Assembly (NCBI RefSeq): GCF_963677125.1
Contig: NZ_OY781882.1
Coordinates: 4,300,501-4,364,500 of the forward strand
Direction: 5' to 3'
Length of the DNA stretch: 64,000 nucleotides
DNA from: an uncultured Desulfobacter sp.
GTDB taxonomy: Bacteria > Desulfobacterota > Desulfobacteria > Desulfobacterales > Desulfobacteraceae
Shown here: piece after piece, positions 55,924-64,000 of the stretch
Layout: each line of letters begins with the position of its first letter
How positions within the stretch are numbered: position 1 is the stretch's first letter
The notes under the pieces: model-generated
The model's database searches: none
Seen by the model: only the letters and a program-made list of their open reading frames with translations
Told to the model about the DNA's origin: nothing
Made by a program: the position numbers and the translations under genes

Positions 55924-58900
55924 ATGAAATCGTTAATCTCCAAGTGTCTTGTTTTATTATACAGCCTATTTACCTTCTGCGGCATTTTATTCCCCCCCGG
56001 CCTGTCCCCAATCAACGCCCGGGAAATATCGAGCGATTCCCATATATGTCACCTGGCATTTATGAAAAAACTTTCCTCCACAGAAAAAGAATGGCTTGCA
56101 GCCCATTCTGAAATTTCCATGGGCATCATGGATGCCTGGCCCCCTATGAATTTTGTGGATGAAAAAGGAAATTTGCGTGGGGTGGGAGTGGATTATATTA
56201 AAGCCATAAACAAAAGACTTAACGGCATTATCAAACCAATTGCAGGACCTTTTAAACAAAATCTTGCTGCAGTAAAAGCAAAAACCCTTGACGCGCTTAT
56301 GGATGTCTCCCCAAAACCCGAGCGGGAAAAATTTTTAAATTTCACCGGGAAGTACCTAAGCATTCCCCATGTGATCGTGGCTCGCTCAGACGGACCGTAT
56401 TATGAGTCCGAGCAGGACCTTGAGACAGAGACCCTGGCCCTTGAAGCAGGCTTTTATAATGTCAAATATTTCAAATCCAAATACCCTTCGGTTCGTATAA
56501 AAGAATATCCTGGCACTGCCATTGCCCTTGGTGCCGTGTCCCGGGGCGAGGCCGACGCCTATGTCGGAAACCGGGCCGTTGCAGCCTGGATTATAGAGCA
56601 AGAATTAATCTCAAACCTTCAGATACAGGGCAGGACCGAGAAGCCGGGCTCCATTCTGACCATAGGGGTACGAAAGGACTGGCCAATCTTGGCGGTTATC
56701 CTTGATAAGGCTATGGCTGACCTGACCGTGGAAGAGGAGAGACTAATTCGCCAACGCTGGGCCGGCATTTACGCGGAGTCAAGCAACGATTCAGGGGTTG
56801 ACTTGACCCCGGAGGAAAAGTTTTGGCTGTCAGTTCATCCTGTCATCAGAATCGGCATCGGGGAAAGTTGGGCTCCCTTTGTCTTCAAGAAAAAAGACGG
56901 AAATCTGGAAGGCTATGATGTGGATTTTTTGAACCAGATCAATGATTTGACCGGTGCCAATATCCAGCTTGTGGCTGGCCAGTGGACGGATATGGTCGAA
57001 AAAGCCCAATCCGGAGAACTTGACGGCCTGGCGGAGTCCGCCACGGTAGAAAGCCGGAAGGCGCATTTTATTTTTACTGACCCGTACAATATCGTGGAAT
57101 ATGCCGCTGCAAGCCTGCCGGAAAAAGCGGTCAATGTTCACAACGGCCAAGATCTTGAAGGCAAACGGATCGCCCATCTCAAAGGCAATATCTGGACCGG
57201 AAAAATATTGGCATCCATCAAGGATGTAAATATTATTGAAGCAGACTCAGAAACCATAGCATTCCAGATGGTGATGGAAGGTAAGGCTGATTTTGCCCTG
57301 ATCACCCTGCACCAGTTCGGCCAGCTGCGAAAAATTTTTCACCAATCCCTGGCCCTTGCCTATGTGTTTACGGACCAAGAATATGTCCTTAACACGGTTT
57401 ACTCTATCCGTCGGGACTGGCCTGAGCTTGCTTCCATCATCAACAAGGCCCTGGCGGAGATTGACGAAAGTGAAAAACAGACCCTGTTTGAAAAATGGGT
57501 GCCCGGCGCTGTGAAATTGTCCACACCCCCTCTTCCTGCCTTTATTCCGTTTAATACGGAAAAATTCCTATTCACCAGCCTTGGCACTGTATTTGCCTGC
57601 ATGATTGTCATCATTTTCATTGCCTGGCTGGTAAAAGGCAGACCCAAACAGCTTTCGCTGAAGGACTCTCTCATATTAATTTTCTTTGTGTTTGCGTCGC
57701 TGATCGCCACAAGTTCAGGGTTTGTCATCCTGCTCTCCCAATCCCATAAACATGAGGACGATATTATAGAACAAAATATGAAATCCATGAATCTGGCATA
57801 TGAACTCAAGCAGTCATCAGACGATCTGACCCGCTTTGCGCGCACATATGCAGCGACAGGGGACCCAAAATACGAGAAGTATTTCAGGCAGATCGTTGCC
57901 ATCCGGGACGGCATTCAACCACACCCTTCCGACTTCTCTCTCTTTTATTGGGATTACGTGGCAGCCGGAAACGTCAAACCGAACCAGGACGGAGAACTTT
58001 ACAGCATTGAAAAAAAAATAATCAGTCTCGGGCTTTCCAAAGAGGAGATGGAAAGCCTGTCCAAAGCCAAAATAGAATCCGACAACCTGATCAGCCTGGA
58101 AGGCATTGCCATGAATGCGGTTAAGGGTTGGTACAAGGATGAAAGCGGGCTGTTCTCCATCAAAAGCGCACCGGATATGGACATGGCCCGGAATATTGTC
58201 CACGGCAGGGAATATGAAGAGGCCAAAGCCAGGATAATGAAGCCCATTGAAACATTTTTTACCTTGAGGGACTGGAGAATGGCCGGCGAGGAGAATCATC
58301 TGAGACGGCGCAATCACGCCGTTATTCTGGGCATCTCTTTGCTCATCGTCCTTACCATCAGCTTTGCCGTGTATGTCTTTTTTTTAATGCGGCGGCGCAT
58401 GATTTTGCCTCTTCTGGCTTTTGAACAGGGGGCAAAGGCCATCAAAAGAGGGGATTACTCCCATCGTATTGCCATTGACGCAAAAGATGAAATCGGGGAT
58501 CTGGCAGCGGCGTTCAATGCCATGTCCCGCAGCGTCAATGAATACACCTCTCGTTTGTGGGCCACGATTGAATCCACCACCGACGGAATCCTGGTTGTGG
58601 ATCTGAATCAGAAAATCACCACTTATAATACCCGGTTTCTGGAAATCTGGCAGGTGGACCAAAAATTCGCTGACACAGGGGATGACCAGATCCTTATCGG
58701 GGAGTGCATCAAGAAACTGGCTGATCCGGATAGTTATATAAATGCGGTTAGGGAATTGTATGCAAACCCCGAAAAAGAGGATTTTACCACCCTGGTTCTC
58801 AATGACGGCAGGATCCTAGAACGGTATTCCAGGCCCCAGCGCCTGGAGGATAAAGTTATCGGCCGGGTCTGGAGCTTCAGGGATGTGACCGAACGCAATA

Positions 58901-61185
58901 AAACAGAAGCCGACCTTGTGCTGGCGAAAGAGGCGGCTGAGGCCGCCGCCCAGGCTAAGAGTGATTTTCTGGCCAACATGAGCCATGAGATCCGTACACC
59001 CATGAATGCCGTCATCGGTATGACCCACCTGGTTCTTAAAACCGATTTGGCGCCCAAGCAGCATGATTATATTTCCAAAATTGACCAGTCCTCCAAATCA
59101 TTGTTAAACATCATCAACGATATTCTGGATTTTTCCAAAATTGAAGCCGGCAGACTATCCATTGAGTCCATTCCCTTCTTCCTGGATGATGTGCTGGAAA
59201 ATCTGTCCAATCTGATCGCGGAAAAAATCAAAGAAAAAGGACTGGAATTTATTTTTAAAATTGAGCCGGACTTTCCCCAGGCGTTAGTGGGAGATCCTCT
59301 GCGGCTGGGGCAGGTCCTGCTCAATCTTTGCGGCAATGCGGTTAAGTTTACGGATAACGGCGAGATCATTCTATCGGCGGTTATTGAAAAAGAAGAAGAA
59401 AACGAGGTGCTGGCAAAATTCAGTGTCCAGGATACCGGCATGGGGTTGAGTTCGGCGCAGCAGGAAAAGCTCTTTCTTTCCTTTTCCCAGGCAGACACTT
59501 CCACCACTCGCCAATACGGAGGTACCGGGTTAGGCCTCGCTATTTGTAAAAAACTTTGTGAATTGATGGGGGGGCGCATCGGTGTGGAATCCGTGCTCGG
59601 CAAAGGAAGTACTTTCTGGTTCACTATTCGCATCGGTCTTGGCGATCAGGGCCCAAAAACCAAAAGGGATTATACTGCCTTGGCTGCCCACCTTAGAGGG
59701 AAACGTCTTCTTATTGTGGATGATAATGAAAATGCGTTCAAGATTTTAGAATCCATGGCCCTGAATTTTGGATTCAATGTCACTTATGCCTCCTCGGCAT
59801 ACCAGGCATTTGAAATTTTAGAAGATGCAGTCGAAACAGATGCGTTTTCCCTTGTCCTTATGGATTGGAAATTGCCGGGCATGAACGGTATTGAGGCCGC
59901 CCGCCGAATTAAGTCCAATCCCCGTCTTAAAGCGACTACAGCCGTGATAATAGTTACAGCCTACGGCCGGGAAGAACTCATGCAACAGGCCAAGGGTGCC
60001 GGGATCGAAGGCTACCTGGTCAAGCCTGTAAGCCAGTCATTGCTTTTTGATACCATAATGGCGGCTTTTGGCCAGGAGATCACATGCAGGGATGATCGTA
60101 AAGACAAAGCGCGACTGCTGCCGGAGAATTTTGATCTGATAAGCGGGGCGACCATTCTTCTGGTGGAGGACAATGAAATCAATCAGCAGGTGGCTTTGGA
60201 GCTCCTTGATGAACAGGGTTTTAAGGTTGCCGTGGTTCAGAACGGACAGGAGGCGCTTGAACTCTTGGAGGCGTCAGAAGATCATGCCTTTGATGCCGTT
60301 CTCATGGATCTCCAGATGCCGGTAATGGACGGATATGAAGCCACTCGACAGCTTCGGCGGAAGCCTCGTTTTGATAATTTGCCGATTATCGCCATGACCG
60401 CTGATGCCATGAGCGGGGTGAAAAAGAAGGTCCTGGATGCCGGTATGAACGATTATGTGACCAAACCCATCGATCCTGGTTTGTTTTTTTCTGCCCTGGT
60501 CAAGTGGATCAAGCCGGGCAGCACGCTCAAACCCCAAAATCAAGCCTCCCAAATTTCACATAAGAACGGCCGGGAAGAATTGCTGCCCGACCTGTCCGGC
60601 ATTGATGTGGCAACAGGGGTCCGGCGAATCGGCGGCAGTATAATTCGGTATAAAACCTTGCTGGCTAAATTTGTTGAAAACCAAGGGGACGCAGGGGATA
60701 AAATCCTTGGAGCGCTGGAAACGGGTCTCAAGGATGATGCCATACGGTTTGCCCATACGCTCAAAGGGGTATCTGGAAATATAGGGGCAACTGAACTATA
60801 CGAACAGGCCAAGGCCGTAGAGACCATGATCCGGCAGGACGATGATGTAAATCTTTCGACAGCGATTATTAAGATGACAGAGACACTGGACGGCATTTGT
60901 CAGGAGATTAAGTCTGTTGTTGATGAACAAGTCAAAAAGGATGGTCCGTACAACACTTTTTTTGATAAGGAGGCAATTGCTTCTAAAATTAAAATGCTTT
61001 TCCAGTATCTTCTGGAGTCTGATGCCGAATCCCAGTCAATTATAGAAGATATTCTGGTAGTGAGTGGCGGTACCCCCTTGGAAATCGATATGAGGCAGAT
61101 TGCTAAAGATGCCGCTGCTTATGCTTTTGATGATGCCTTAGACAAACTTAAAGCCGTCTGCCGGAAACTTAAAATAGATATATAA
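55924..61185 (+). CDS. Giant hybrid sensor kinase with two solute-binding domains
   Basis: Protein of 1753 aa. Signal peptide (1-37), then two periplasmic SBP_bac_3 domains in tandem (about 55-290 and 300-525), as in BvgS/EvgS. Membrane helices lie at about 545-605. Next comes a four-helix-type periplasmic region, another helix (about 800-822), HAMP and PAS (about 880-995). HisKA has H1021 in NMSHEIRTPMNAVIGM. HATPase is followed by two receivers (D1314 in LMDWKLPGMNG and D1462 in LMDLQMPVMDG) and an HPt domain (H1611 in AHTLKGVSGNIG). All relay residues are present, so a complete four-step phosphorelay can be drawn. The HD-GYP regulator encoded 48 nt downstream is the likely output. Confidence 0.93.
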   Translation: MKSLISKCLVLLYSLFTFCGILFPPGLSPINAREISSDSHICHLAFMKKLSSTEKEWLAAHSEISMGIMDAWPPMNFVDEKGNLRGVGVDYIKAINKRLNGIIKPIAGPFKQNLAAVKAKTLDALMDVSPKPEREKFLNFTGKYLSIPHVIVARSDGPYYESEQDLETETLALEAGFYNVKYFKSKYPSVRIKEYPGTAIALGAVSRGEADAYVGNRAVAAWIIEQELISNLQIQGRTEKPGSILTIGVRKDWPILAVILDKAMADLTVEEERLIRQRWAGIYAESSNDSGVDLTPEEKFWLSVHPVIRIGIGESWAPFVFKKKDGNLEGYDVDFLNQINDLTGANIQLVAGQWTDMVEKAQSGELDGLAESATVESRKAHFIFTDPYNIVEYAAASLPEKAVNVHNGQDLEGKRIAHLKGNIWTGKILASIKDVNIIEADSETIAFQMVMEGKADFALITLHQFGQLRKIFHQSLALAYVFTDQEYVLNTVYSIRRDWPELASIINKALAEIDESEKQTLFEKWVPGAVKLSTPPLPAFIPFNTEKFLFTSLGTVFACMIVIIFIAWLVKGRPKQLSLKDSLILIFFVFASLIATSSGFVILLSQSHKHEDDIIEQNMKSMNLAYELKQSSDDLTRFARTYAATGDPKYEKYFRQIVAIRDGIQPHPSDFSLFYWDYVAAGNVKPNQDGELYSIEKKIISLGLSKEEMESLSKAKIESDNLISLEGIAMNAVKGWYKDESGLFSIKSAPDMDMARNIVHGREYEEAKARIMKPIETFFTLRDWRMAGEENHLRRRNHAVILGISLLIVLTISFAVYVFFLMRRRMILPLLAFEQGAKAIKRGDYSHRIAIDAKDEIGDLAAAFNAMSRSVNEYTSRLWATIESTTDGILVVDLNQKITTYNTRFLEIWQVDQKFADTGDDQILIGECIKKLADPDSYINAVRELYANPEKEDFTTLVLNDGRILERYSRPQRLEDKVIGRVWSFRDVTERNKTEADLVLAKEAAEAAAQAKSDFLANMSHEIRTPMNAVIGMTHLVLKTDLAPKQHDYISKIDQSSKSLLNIINDILDFSKIEAGRLSIESIPFFLDDVLENLSNLIAEKIKEKGLEFIFKIEPDFPQALVGDPLRLGQVLLNLCGNAVKFTDNGEIILSAVIEKEEENEVLAKFSVQDTGMGLSSAQQEKLFLSFSQADTSTTRQYGGTGLGLAICKKLCELMGGRIGVESVLGKGSTFWFTIRIGLGDQGPKTKRDYTALAAHLRGKRLLIVDDNENAFKILESMALNFGFNVTYASSAYQAFEILEDAVETDAFSLVLMDWKLPGMNGIEAARRIKSNPRLKATTAVIIVTAYGREELMQQAKGAGIEGYLVKPVSQSLLFDTIMAAFGQEITCRDDRKDKARLLPENFDLISGATILLVEDNEINQQVALELLDEQGFKVAVVQNGQEALELLEASEDHAFDAVLMDLQMPVMDGYEATRQLRRKPRFDNLPIIAMTADAMSGVKKKVLDAGMNDYVTKPIDPGLFFSALVKWIKPGSTLKPQNQASQISHKNGREELLPDLSGIDVATGVRRIGGSIIRYKTLLAKFVENQGDAGDKILGALETGLKDDAIRFAHTLKGVSGNIGATELYEQAKAVETMIRQDDDVNLSTAIIKMTETLDGICQEIKSVVDEQVKKDGPYNTFFDKEAIASKIKMLFQYLLESDAESQSIIEDILVVSGGTPLEIDMRQIAKDAAAYAFDDALDKLKAVCRKLKIDI

Positions 61186-61232
61186 GTCGTCCGGGAAATA
61201 TGCCGATGACGGCTAAAAAGGAGGCGTTTTTA

Positions 61233-62348
61233 ATGAACGAATACAGAACAAGGCCCATTATTTTGGTGGTGGATGATACCCCTGAAAACATTGATGTTCT
61301 GACCGGAATCCTCAAAGATGAATATAGGATTAAAGTTGCGTTGAATGGTGAACGGGCATTAAAAGTTGCCTCGGACAACAACCCTCCGGATTTGATCCTG
61401 CTGGACATCATGATGCCGGGCATGGATGGGTATGAAGTCTGCCGGCGTCTCAAAGGCCGTGCAGACACCTGCAAAATTCCAGTGATCTTTGTTACTACCA
61501 AAGACGATGTCACTGATGAATTCAAAGGGTTTGAAGCCGGGTGTGTTGATTATATTACCAAGCCGGTGAGCCCGCCGCTGGTAAAGGCTCGGGTTAAAAC
61601 ACATCTGGCTCTGTATGATCAAAACCGTACTCTTGAAGAAAAAGTTAGACAGCGAACCCGGGAACTTGTTCATACCCAGGATGTCACCATTCTCGGTCTT
61701 GCCGTGCTGGCGGAATACCGGGACAACGAAACCGGTGGTCATATTATGCGCACCCAACACTATGTTCGTATTCTGGCAGAACACCTGTCTGTGCAGCCGG
61801 GCTTCAAAGAATTTCTAAGTGATCATATGATTGAACTTTTATTCAAATCAACTCCGCTGCATGACATTGGTAAAGTCGGTGTTCCGGACGACATTCTGCT
61901 TAAAAACGGTCCCCTGACCGACAAAGAGTTTGAGGTTATAAAACAGCACCCGATCTATGGGGGAGATGCCTTATCAAAAGCGGAACAGGCGTCAGGCAAA
62001 TCTAACTCAACGACCTTTTTGCAGGTAGGCAAAGAAGTGGCCTATACGCATCATGAAAAGTGGGACGGCAGCGGTTACCCTTATGGGTTAAAAGGAAATC
62101 TTATTCCCTTGTCAGGCCGGCTCATGGCCCTGGCGGACATATATGATGCCCTGATCAGCAAACGGGTCTACAAACCGCCCTTTTCCCATAAAAAAGCCGT
62201 AAAGATTATCACTGAGGGGGATGGACGGGTAATACCGGGCCATTTTGATCCGGATATTTTGAGGGTGTTTAGCAACCATCATGATGAATTTCGAAAAATT
62301 GCCTTGGAATATGCGGATTATGATGAAGAAAGGCAATTATTATCCTGA
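61233..62348 (+). CDS. Response regulator with HD-GYP phosphodiesterase domain
   Basis: Protein of 371 aa starting MNEYRTRPIILVVDD; AAGGAGG lies 8 nt before the ATG at 61233. Receiver domain (about 10-125) with phospho-acceptor in LLDIMMPGMDG and TKPVSPP. The HD-GYP domain (about 150-350) has HDIGKVGVPD, HPIYGG, HHEKWDGSGYP and LADIYDAL, the complete metal and GYP signature. It hydrolyses cyclic di-GMP (or cGAMP). Its position directly after the hybrid kinase makes them a probable pair. Confidence 0.94.
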   Translation: MNEYRTRPIILVVDDTPENIDVLTGILKDEYRIKVALNGERALKVASDNNPPDLILLDIMMPGMDGYEVCRRLKGRADTCKIPVIFVTTKDDVTDEFKGFEAGCVDYITKPVSPPLVKARVKTHLALYDQNRTLEEKVRQRTRELVHTQDVTILGLAVLAEYRDNETGGHIMRTQHYVRILAEHLSVQPGFKEFLSDHMIELLFKSTPLHDIGKVGVPDDILLKNGPLTDKEFEVIKQHPIYGGDALSKAEQASGKSNSTTFLQVGKEVAYTHHEKWDGSGYPYGLKGNLIPLSGRLMALADIYDALISKRVYKPPFSHKKAVKIITEGDGRVIPGHFDPDILRVFSNHHDEFRKIALEYADYDEERQLLS

Positions 62349-62369
62349 CGGCCAAACCAGTTTTTAAAC

Positions 62370-63815
62370 TCACTTGTATGCCAACGTTTTTTGTAAATCG
62401 ATCTGGTATTTTTTCATCCGGTTCCACACCGTGACACGGTTGACATTTAGAAGTTTTGCCGCACGGGTCTGGTTTCCGTTGGCCTTTATCAAGGCATTAA
62501 TTAACTGCTGTTTTTCATCGGTTGTGTTATCCGGGCGCTCTTCATTTTCCGGCCGGGTGGATTGTTCGGCATCATTACCAATACGCTTTGGAATATGGTC
62601 GAGCTGGATTATCGGGCCGTCAGCCGTGACAAACGCGTAATCCATGGCATTCTTGAGTTCACGAATATTGCCGGGCCATTGGTATGCCATGAATAGATCC
62701 ATCACGTCCCGGCTGACGCCGGAGATGGTTTTGCCGGTACTTTGATTGCACTGACGGATAAAGGTGTTTACAAGCAAAGGAATGTCTTCTCTCCGTTGCC
62801 TGAGCGGCGGCAGGTAAATGGGAATAACGTTGATTCTATAAAAGAGATCCTGCCGGAATTCATTGTTTTCAATTAGAACTTCAAGGTTTTTATTGGTGGC
62901 TGTTATAATTCTGACATCCACCCGTACAGGGGCGATATCTCCCACGCGTTCAAACCGTCCGGACTCAAGCACCCGCAACAGTTTGGTTTGCAGGGGCATG
63001 GGCATATCGCCGATTTCGTCCAAAAAGAAACTGCCCTGGTGTGCTGCCTCAAACCGCCCAATACGGTTGCTGTGGGCACCGGTGAATGCCCCTTTAACAT
63101 GACCGAACATTTCGCTTTCCAGGACCGCCGGGTTTAAGGCTGCACAATTGAGCCGGATAAACGGCGCCTGTTTTCTGGCGCCATTCAGGTGAATGGCATC
63201 GGCAACCAACTCCTTGCCGGACCCGCTTTCTCCCAGAATTATTACAGGGGCCTTGGCGTTGGAAGCCTTTCGGATCATGTCAAACACGATTTCCATTTGC
63301 TGGGATTTGCCTGTCATGCCAAAGAAGTCATTGTCGTGGCTGCGTTGTCTGGCCAGCATATTCACCTGTTTATCCAGGCGCTCAAGCTCCGAGATATCGG
63401 TCAAGGTCTCAACCACTCCCACCACATTGTGGTGTTCATCTCTGAATGCCGCAGCATTTTTTAAAACAGGTAGATAGCTGCCGTCTTTGCGCTTGATCAG
63501 GCATCGGCACTTCTGCATTTCCGCCTCCTGGGGGGCGAACAGACGACACCAAACAGACTTATCTATAGGCGTCAGGGTCTGCTCACACGCGTCACACTCC
63601 AGCATACGGCAGGACATACCCACAGCCTGAGTCGAGGTATAGCCGGTCAGATTTTCAAAAGCCTTGTTTACCATCTGAATGGTGCCGTCCGGCCCAATGA
63701 ACATCAGCCCATCGTTGATCGTGTTGACAATCTTCTCCCAGAACGCATCCATTTCGTGTTCATGTATCAGCATACGGCCCCTCACGATTGTTGCTCTGTT
63801 TAAACCGTTAAGCAT
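62370..63815 (-). CDS. PAS-containing sigma-54-dependent activator
   Basis: Protein of 481 aa. PAS domain (about 22-145) with a cysteine-rich insertion (CRMLECDACE, KCRCLIKRKDG) that could bind metal or sense redox. The AAA+ domain follows (about 165-400) with Walker A GESGSGKEL, the sigma-54 contact loop GAFTGAH and FLDEIGDMP. It ends in a Fis-type helix-turn-helix (NGNQTRAAKLLNVNRVTVWN). It activates sigma-54 promoters, but its targets are unknown. It converges on the HD-GYP gene with a 21-bp gap. Repeated palindromes lie directly upstream. Confidence 0.93.
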   Translation of the reverse strand: MLNGLNRATIVRGRMLIHEHEMDAFWEKIVNTINDGLMFIGPDGTIQMVNKAFENLTGYTSTQAVGMSCRMLECDACEQTLTPIDKSVWCRLFAPQEAEMQKCRCLIKRKDGSYLPVLKNAAAFRDEHHNVVGVVETLTDISELERLDKQVNMLARQRSHDNDFFGMTGKSQQMEIVFDMIRKASNAKAPVIILGESGSGKELVADAIHLNGARKQAPFIRLNCAALNPAVLESEMFGHVKGAFTGAHSNRIGRFEAAHQGSFFLDEIGDMPMPLQTKLLRVLESGRFERVGDIAPVRVDVRIITATNKNLEVLIENNEFRQDLFYRINVIPIYLPPLRQRREDIPLLVNTFIRQCNQSTGKTISGVSRDVMDLFMAYQWPGNIRELKNAMDYAFVTADGPIIQLDHIPKRIGNDAEQSTRPENEERPDNTTDEKQQLINALIKANGNQTRAAKLLNVNRVTVWNRMKKYQIDLQKTLAYK

Positions 63816-63866
63816 ATGTTTAAGATTTGCGTTAAATATTTAACATGTGTTTAAACATATTTAACA
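63797..63866 (-). promoter_or_regulatory. Cluster of TTTAAA-centred palindromes upstream of the sigma-54 activator
   Basis: Within 70 bp, partly overlapping the first codons, are TGTTTAAACC, TGTTTAAG, the perfect palindrome GTTAAATATTTAAC (63831-63844), TGTTTAAACA (63848-63857) and TATTTAACA. Several share TGTTTAA half-sites. Fis-type activators bind such dyads in multiple copies, so autoregulation is plausible. Confidence 0.5.
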
Positions 63867-64000
63867 CCTTGGGCGCTTGTCTGCCAGTATAAATTTCGGA
63901 AAATATCGTAAAAATAGCAGGTTGTGATTTCCATAGAATTCGGCATGGCCGTTGCAATTGTTTCATCAGGTTAGAAATAGGCAAAGAAAAGAGAAAACCA

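Noticed and set aside
1..64000. CRISPR arrays, tRNA or rRNA genes
   Set aside because: Looked for regularly spaced short repeats and cloverleaf-like segments; none was convincing by eye. A dedicated tRNA scan could still find one in the spacers.

Overview
The window most resembles a chromosome segment of a Desulfobacterales-type sulfate reducer (Desulfobacteraceae and relatives). This rests on gene style: PocR/PAS kinases, a pyruvate-phosphate-dikinase-like receiver protein, a large hybrid kinase next to HD-GYP and sigma-54 regulators, and mixed GC with AT-rich spacers. No diagnostic sulfate-reduction, rRNA or tRNA gene is present, so the assignment is inference. No CRISPR array was seen.

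Layout. 1-1014: end of a thiolase. 1.1-5.4 kb: a PocR/PAS histidine kinase, then a junkyard of truncated genes (CheA tail, ABC exporter fragment, outer-membrane efflux lipoprotein start). 5.4-10 kb (minus strand): a small membrane protein, a MoaD-like sulfur carrier, a large MscS channel and CorA. 10.3-18.7 kb (plus strand): a receiver/PPDK_N protein, then gdhA, a LuxR-type regulator and a 1069-aa NAD-glutamate-dehydrogenase homologue that appears to lack its catalytic lysine. 18.7-21 kb: a GAF protein and a family-2 glycosyltransferase.

21.7-40.8 kb is the most interesting part. A 16.7-kb accessory island lies between a 5'-truncated copy of uvrA (21722-22900) and the intact uvrA (39589-42561), in direct orientation. 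It carries an apparent operon: sigma factor, zinc anti-sigma protein fused to a C39-like cysteine peptidase, Hsp70 ATPase domain fused to a two-cluster ferredoxin, two tandem dynamin-like GTPases, a second Hsp70 ATPase domain fused to a seven-bladed WD40 propeller, and a divergent GrpE-like exchange factor. Both Hsp70s have lost the normal substrate-binding domain and gained a different C-terminal module. A zinc-cluster protein, a secreted serpin, a CHAP hydrolase and a NADAR protein follow. I read the core as a self-regulated chaperone/dynamin stress or conflict system. Its distal end looks damaged in this genome: one in-frame TAG splits the WD40 propeller, and a 193-bp inverted-repeat element interrupts the GrpE-like gene. 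Removing that element exactly restores the frame.

42.7-50.7 kb: a radical SAM protein, an Uma2-type nuclease, and a cecR-ybhGFSR-like operon (TetR regulator, membrane fusion protein, double ABC ATPase, two permeases). 50.7-55.5 kb: a Kef-type antiporter and an SNF2 helicase. 55.9-63.8 kb: a signalling cluster of a 1753-aa hybrid kinase, an HD-GYP response regulator and, convergent, a PAS/sigma-54 activator whose upstream region carries repeated palindromic operator-like sites.
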